Origin: Bacteroidales bacterium UBA4318
GTDB lineage: Bacteria > Bacteroidota > Bacteroidia > Bacteroidales > UBA932
Length of the DNA stretch: 8,846 nucleotides
Direction: 5' to 3'
NCBI GenBank assembly: GCA_002393895.1
Contig: DGUE01000122.1
Coordinates: forward strand, 1 to 8,846
The notes under the pieces are model-generated. The model did no database searches, was not told where the DNA came from, and worked only from the letters and a program-made list of their open reading frames with translations. The position numbers and the translations under genes were made by a program. This document shows positions 6,359 to 8,846 of this stretch, piece by piece (the stretch's first letter is position 1; every line of letters begins with the position of its first letter).

Positions 6359-7529
6359 GCGGTGCGAGCGCAACGATCAGGCCTATCAGTGCAACGCCGG
6401 CGGCGGAAAGAAGCACGTCGGTGAAGCGCAGCACCACGGGATAGGCGTCCACCACGAAGTTGCCGGGCATCTTTACGAGCCCGAAATGCTGCTGCAGAAG
6501 TGCCAGGCCCACCCCGAGCACCACGCCCACGGCCATGCCCAGCAGGGAGATCAGCCATCCTTCCAGGAGGAAGATCCTGCGTATCAGCCGGTCGTCCGCT
6601 CCCATCGCGCGCAGCGTCCCCATATCCTCCTGCTTCTCGATTATAAGCATCGAGAGGGAACCGAAAATATTGAGGGCGATGATTATCACTATAAACAGCA
6701 GGATCAGGAAGATGGCAGCCTTCTCGTAACGCATCATCTTGTAGAGCGCTTCGTCCTGCATGTAGCGGTCCTGAACCACAAAGTCCGGCCCGAGCTGCGA
6801 ACGCAGAGCCTTAAGGAAGCGCCGCTGCTGCCTGGAGGCCAAACCGTCGGCAAAGCGTATCTCTACGGCCGAAACCTCGCTGGAATATCCTGTGAGAGAG
6901 CGCATTACGCCTATCGGCACTATGATGGTGCCCTCCGCCCCTGAGCTGGAATTCTGGGGAATGTCCACCACCTTGGACGGGTAGACCTCAGCGGTGTGAA
7001 GCGAGGCGGCAGGATTCGACGGGGAGATGGCCCGGCTGCGGTCCGGATACCAGAGCCCGATGGGGGAGAGGAACTTGGGATTGATGCCCATCTTCCAGGC
7101 AAGGTCGCTGCTGACTACCGCCAGGCGGAGATCTCCGCGGATGAGTTCCGTGCCCGTTTCCTCGGTGTAGATATCGTCCACCCCCCTGGCATTCACCACG
7201 TTCTGACGGCCGTCGTAGGAGATGAAAACCTTGTCGGCGATGACGCTGGACAGGCTCCCGGCCTCGGGGGCATCGTAAAGCCAGTCGAAGGCAGGACCAT
7301 CCGGGGTGAAGACCTTTCCCTCCGCCGGCACGACTCGAAGGTCCGCCTCCACGGCGGAAAGGTTTTTCTCAATTATGCCGTTGAATCCGTTGAACACCGA
7401 CAGCACCAGGATGAGGGCTGCCGTCCCCAGCGCCATGCCGGCTGCGCTGATGCCGGAGATGATGTTTATCACTCCGTGCGACTTCTTCGCGAAGAGATAG
7501 CGGCCGGCTATGTAGAGGGGGAGTCTCAC
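6345..7529 (-). CDS. FtsX/LolCE-type ABC transporter permease
   Basis: This is an integral inner-membrane subunit of a MacB/LolCDE-like ABC system, a group that moves lipoproteins or other envelope substrates without forming a classic channel. The 394-residue protein has the family topology: one N-terminal membrane helix (about 21-46, after RYLFAKKSHGVINIIS), a large periplasmic domain (about 50-265), then three helices at about 270-295, 322-346 and 370-390. The cytoplasmic coupling segment between helices 2 and 3 is typical (EKQEDMGTLRAMGADDRLIRRIF, split around residues 298-320). The N-terminal RYLFAKKSH stretch is LolC/LolE-like. The start codon is GTG, and GTGA overlaps the rbfA stop by 4 bases, indicating translational coupling. 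No ATP-binding partner gene is in the window, so the ATPase must be encoded elsewhere. The C-terminus (ALAPLRSR) is slightly short after the last helix but not obviously truncated. Whether the substrate is lipoproteins is inferred from family only. Confidence 0.88.
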   Translation of the reverse strand: MRLPLYIAGRYLFAKKSHGVINIISGISAAGMALGTAALILVLSVFNGFNGIIEKNLSAVEADLRVVPAEGKVFTPDGPAFDWLYDAPEAGSLSSVIADKVFISYDGRQNVVNARGVDDIYTEETGTELIRGDLRLAVVSSDLAWKMGINPKFLSPIGLWYPDRSRAISPSNPAASLHTAEVYPSKVVDIPQNSSSGAEGTIIVPIGVMRSLTGYSSEVSAVEIRFADGLASRQQRRFLKALRSQLGPDFVVQDRYMQDEALYKMMRYEKAAIFLILLFIVIIIALNIFGSLSMLIIEKQEDMGTLRAMGADDRLIRRIFLLEGWLISLLGMAVGVVLGVGLALLQQHFGLVKMPGNFVVDAYPVVLRFTDVLLSAAGVALIGLIVALAPLRSR

Positions 7530-7873
7530 TTCTTCAGGAGCTCGTCGATGTGCTCGGCGTAGTCGATGGAAGTGTCGAGATAGAACGTGAGTTCAGGCAC
7601 TATGCGCACCTGCTTTCCTATCTTGCGTCCAAGCTCACCGCGAAGGGCGCGGTTCTGGTCCTGGAGAGAAAACATAACATCCGCCTGCTTTTCGGAGGGG
7701 AAGATGCTTACGTAGACCTTTGCTACCGAGAGATCCGGGCTGATCCGTACTTCGCTCACGGTCACCATGGCACCGCCCCATGCGGCCATTCCCTTGCCGC
7801 GGATGATCTCCGCCAGGTCTTTCTGGATTTCGCGGGCAACCTTGAGCTGCCGTGTGGATGGAGCCTTTTCCAT
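7526..7873 (-). CDS. rbfA: Ribosome-binding factor A
   Basis: RbfA is a small KH-type RNA-binding protein that binds the 30S subunit and helps mature the 5' end of 16S rRNA, acting in the cytoplasm and important in the cold. At 115 residues it has the normal length. Family features are visible: an N-terminal helix with STRQLKVAREIQKDLAEII, a TVSEVRISPDLSVAKVYVSI strand pair at about 38-57, and a VRIVPELTFYLDTSIDYAEHI ending, including the conserved PELxFxxDxS pattern at about 93-102. The segment GMAAWGGAMVTV at 28-39 replaces the shorter loop seen in many homologues. The ATG lies one base after the tyrS stop (TAGTATG) and the stop overlaps the permease start, so it sits in the middle of a tightly packed operon with tyrosyl-tRNA synthetase and an ABC permease. 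No Shine-Dalgarno sequence is evident. Confidence 0.95.
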   Translation of the reverse strand: MEKAPSTRQLKVAREIQKDLAEIIRGKGMAAWGGAMVTVSEVRISPDLSVAKVYVSIFPSEKQADVMFSLQDQNRALRGELGRKIGKQVRIVPELTFYLDTSIDYAEHIDELLKK

Positions 7874-7874
7874 A

Positions 7875-8846
7875 CTATTTTACAATGATGATGTAATAGT
7901 CTTTCTTGCCTTTCTGCGCGAGGATGTATTTGCCGTCGATGATATCCGCCTCGGTAATCTGCCCGGCAGGATCGGTGAACTTGTCTTTGTTGATGCTGAC
8001 GCCGTTCCCCTGGATCATCTTGCGGGCTTCGCCCTTGGAAGGGAATACTCCAGTTTCCACCGCGAGGAAATCCTGCACGGGGCAGGGGAGTTTGTCTTTG
8101 GAGATTTCGAAGGTGGGCACTCCGTCGAACACTGCGAGGAAGGTGCGCTCGTCGAGCTTGCGCAGGTCTTCCGAGGTGCTCTTGCCGAAGAGCATCTGCG
8201 AGGCGGCTACGGCATTCTCGTATTCCTTCTCTCCGTGAACCATGATGGTAACCTCCTTTGCCAGAAGCTTTTGCAGGGTCCTGCGGCCGGGATCGGCGCG
8301 GTGCTCCTCGATTGCAGCCTCGATCACGGGGCGCTCTAGCATGGTGAAGATCTTGATGTAGCGCTCGGCATCGGCATCGCTCACGTTAAGCCAGAACTGG
8401 TAGAACTGGTAGGGGGTGGTGCGCTCTGCATCGAGCCATATGTTGCCTTTCTCGGTCTTTCCGAACTTGCCGCCGTCTGCCTTGGTGATGAGGGGGCAGG
8501 TGAGGGCGTAGGCATCCTTGCCCACCACGCGGCGGATGAGCTCCGTGCCGGTGGTGATGTTGCCCCACTGGTCGGCGCCGCCGAGCTGCATGCGAACGTC
8601 GTTATGCTGGTAGAGATAGAGAAAATCGTAGCCCTGGAGCAGCTGGTAGGTGAACTCGGTGAAGGACATGCCTTGCGCAAACTCGCCGTTGAAACGCTTC
8701 TTCACGGAGTCCTTTGCCATCATGTAATTGACGGTGATCAGTTTGCCGATGTTGCGCGCAAAATCAAGGAAGGTGTAGTCCTTCATCCAGTCGTAGTTGT
8801 TGACCAACTCGGCTGCGTTCGGCTCATTGGAATTGAAATCGAGGAA
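7875..8846 (-). CDS. tyrS: Tyrosyl-tRNA synthetase, C-terminal three quarters, 5' end outside window
   Basis: This cytoplasmic class I synthetase charges tRNA-Tyr with tyrosine. The frame stays open to the window edge; the first visible residues are [20 protein letters not shown], so about 323 residues are present and roughly the first 100, including the HIGH motif, are missing. The TTG at 8807 lies inside this frame and is not a start. Visible motifs (fragment numbering) are [10 protein letters not shown] at about 88-97, which belongs to the tyrosine-binding pocket, and KFGKT at 127-131, the KMSKS-loop equivalent of bacterial enzymes. The connecting sequence [18 protein letters not shown] follows it. 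The last 70 residues or so form an S4 RNA-binding domain ([18 protein letters not shown] and the closing strand KKDYYIIIV). The gene leads a minus-strand operon with rbfA one base downstream. No sign of truncation or frameshift within the visible part. Confidence 0.97.
   Translation of the reverse strand, partial: FLDFNSNEPNAAELVNNYDWMKDYTFLDFARNIGKLITVNYMMAKDSVKKRFNGEFAQGMSFTEFTYQLLQGYDFLYLYQHNDVRMQLGGADQWGNITTGTELIRRVVGKDAYALTCPLITKADGGKFGKTEKGNIWLDAERTTPYQFYQFWLNVSDADAERYIKIFTMLERPVIEAAIEEHRADPGRRTLQKLLAKEVTIMVHGEKEYENAVAASQMLFGKSTSEDLRKLDERTFLAVFDGVPTFEISKDKLPCPVQDFLAVETGVFPSKGEARKMIQGNGVSINKDKFTDPAGQITEADIIDGKYILAQKGKKDYYIIIVK

Noticed and set aside
6323..6373. An upstream ATG at 6373 as the rmuC start.
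   Set aside because: It would add 17 residues atypical of RmuC before the membrane helix, overlap the permease gene, and start before the likely promoter. The ATG at 6322 gives the normal N-terminus.
5396..6944. Long plus-strand open frames (5396-6301 and 5991-6944) opposite rmuC and the permease gene.
   Set aside because: They lie antisense to well-recognised genes, have biased low-information composition (Leu/Ala/Ser/His-rich) and no export or domain features. The apparent membrane-like stretches mirror the coiled-coil codons of rmuC.
8805..8807. TTG at 8807 as the start of tyrS.
   Set aside because: The frame continues to the window edge with conserved synthetase sequence ([13 protein letters not shown]), so this is an internal Leu codon.

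Overview
The window reads as chromosomal DNA from a member of the Bacteroidota, most likely the order Bacteroidales. The evidence is Bacteroidetes-type gene content (BACON-domain lipoprotein, EF-hand plus leucine-rich repeat surface protein, a secreted C1B peptidase), an almost complete lack of Shine-Dalgarno sequences, and one good match to the Bacteroidetes promoter (TTTG-N19-TAnnTTTG type). The housekeeping genes are fairly GC-rich. I cannot place the organism below order level. No rRNA, tRNA, CRISPR array, insertion sequence or transposase is visible.

Layout, left to right. (1) 1-861 (+): the C-terminal catalytic half of a prolyl oligopeptidase, cut by the window edge. (2) 861-3629 (+): three overlapping genes of clearly lower GC: a small lipoprotein, a signal-peptide protein with a probable outer-membrane beta-barrel, and a larger lipoprotein with two BACON-like domains, an EF-hand loop and a leucine-rich repeat array. 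All three encode envelope proteins, and they fit exactly between two convergent peptidase genes. (3) 3632-5002 (-): a secreted bleomycin hydrolase/aminopeptidase C. (4) 5009-6322 (-): the DNA-recombination-limiting protein RmuC, with a likely promoter directly upstream. (5) 6345-8846 (-): an FtsX/LolCE-type ABC transporter permease, ribosome-binding factor A and tyrosyl-tRNA synthetase (N-terminus outside the window), transcribed in the order tyrS, rbfA, permease with 1 bp spacing and a 4 bp overlap.

How the genes work together. The minus strand holds a compact core operon (tyrS-rbfA-permease) followed by a second unit (rmuC-pepC) that probably has its own promoter. The plus-strand cassette is the accessory part. 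Its three products would be exported to the envelope and are probably co-translated, and the cassette shows no convincing promoter of its own, so it may depend on transcription from the prolyl oligopeptidase gene. Its function is unknown. It is the only part of the window that is a reasonable candidate for something undescribed; the rest is conserved housekeeping. Every gap between genes is under 25 bases, so no gene-free stretch over 300 bases exists.
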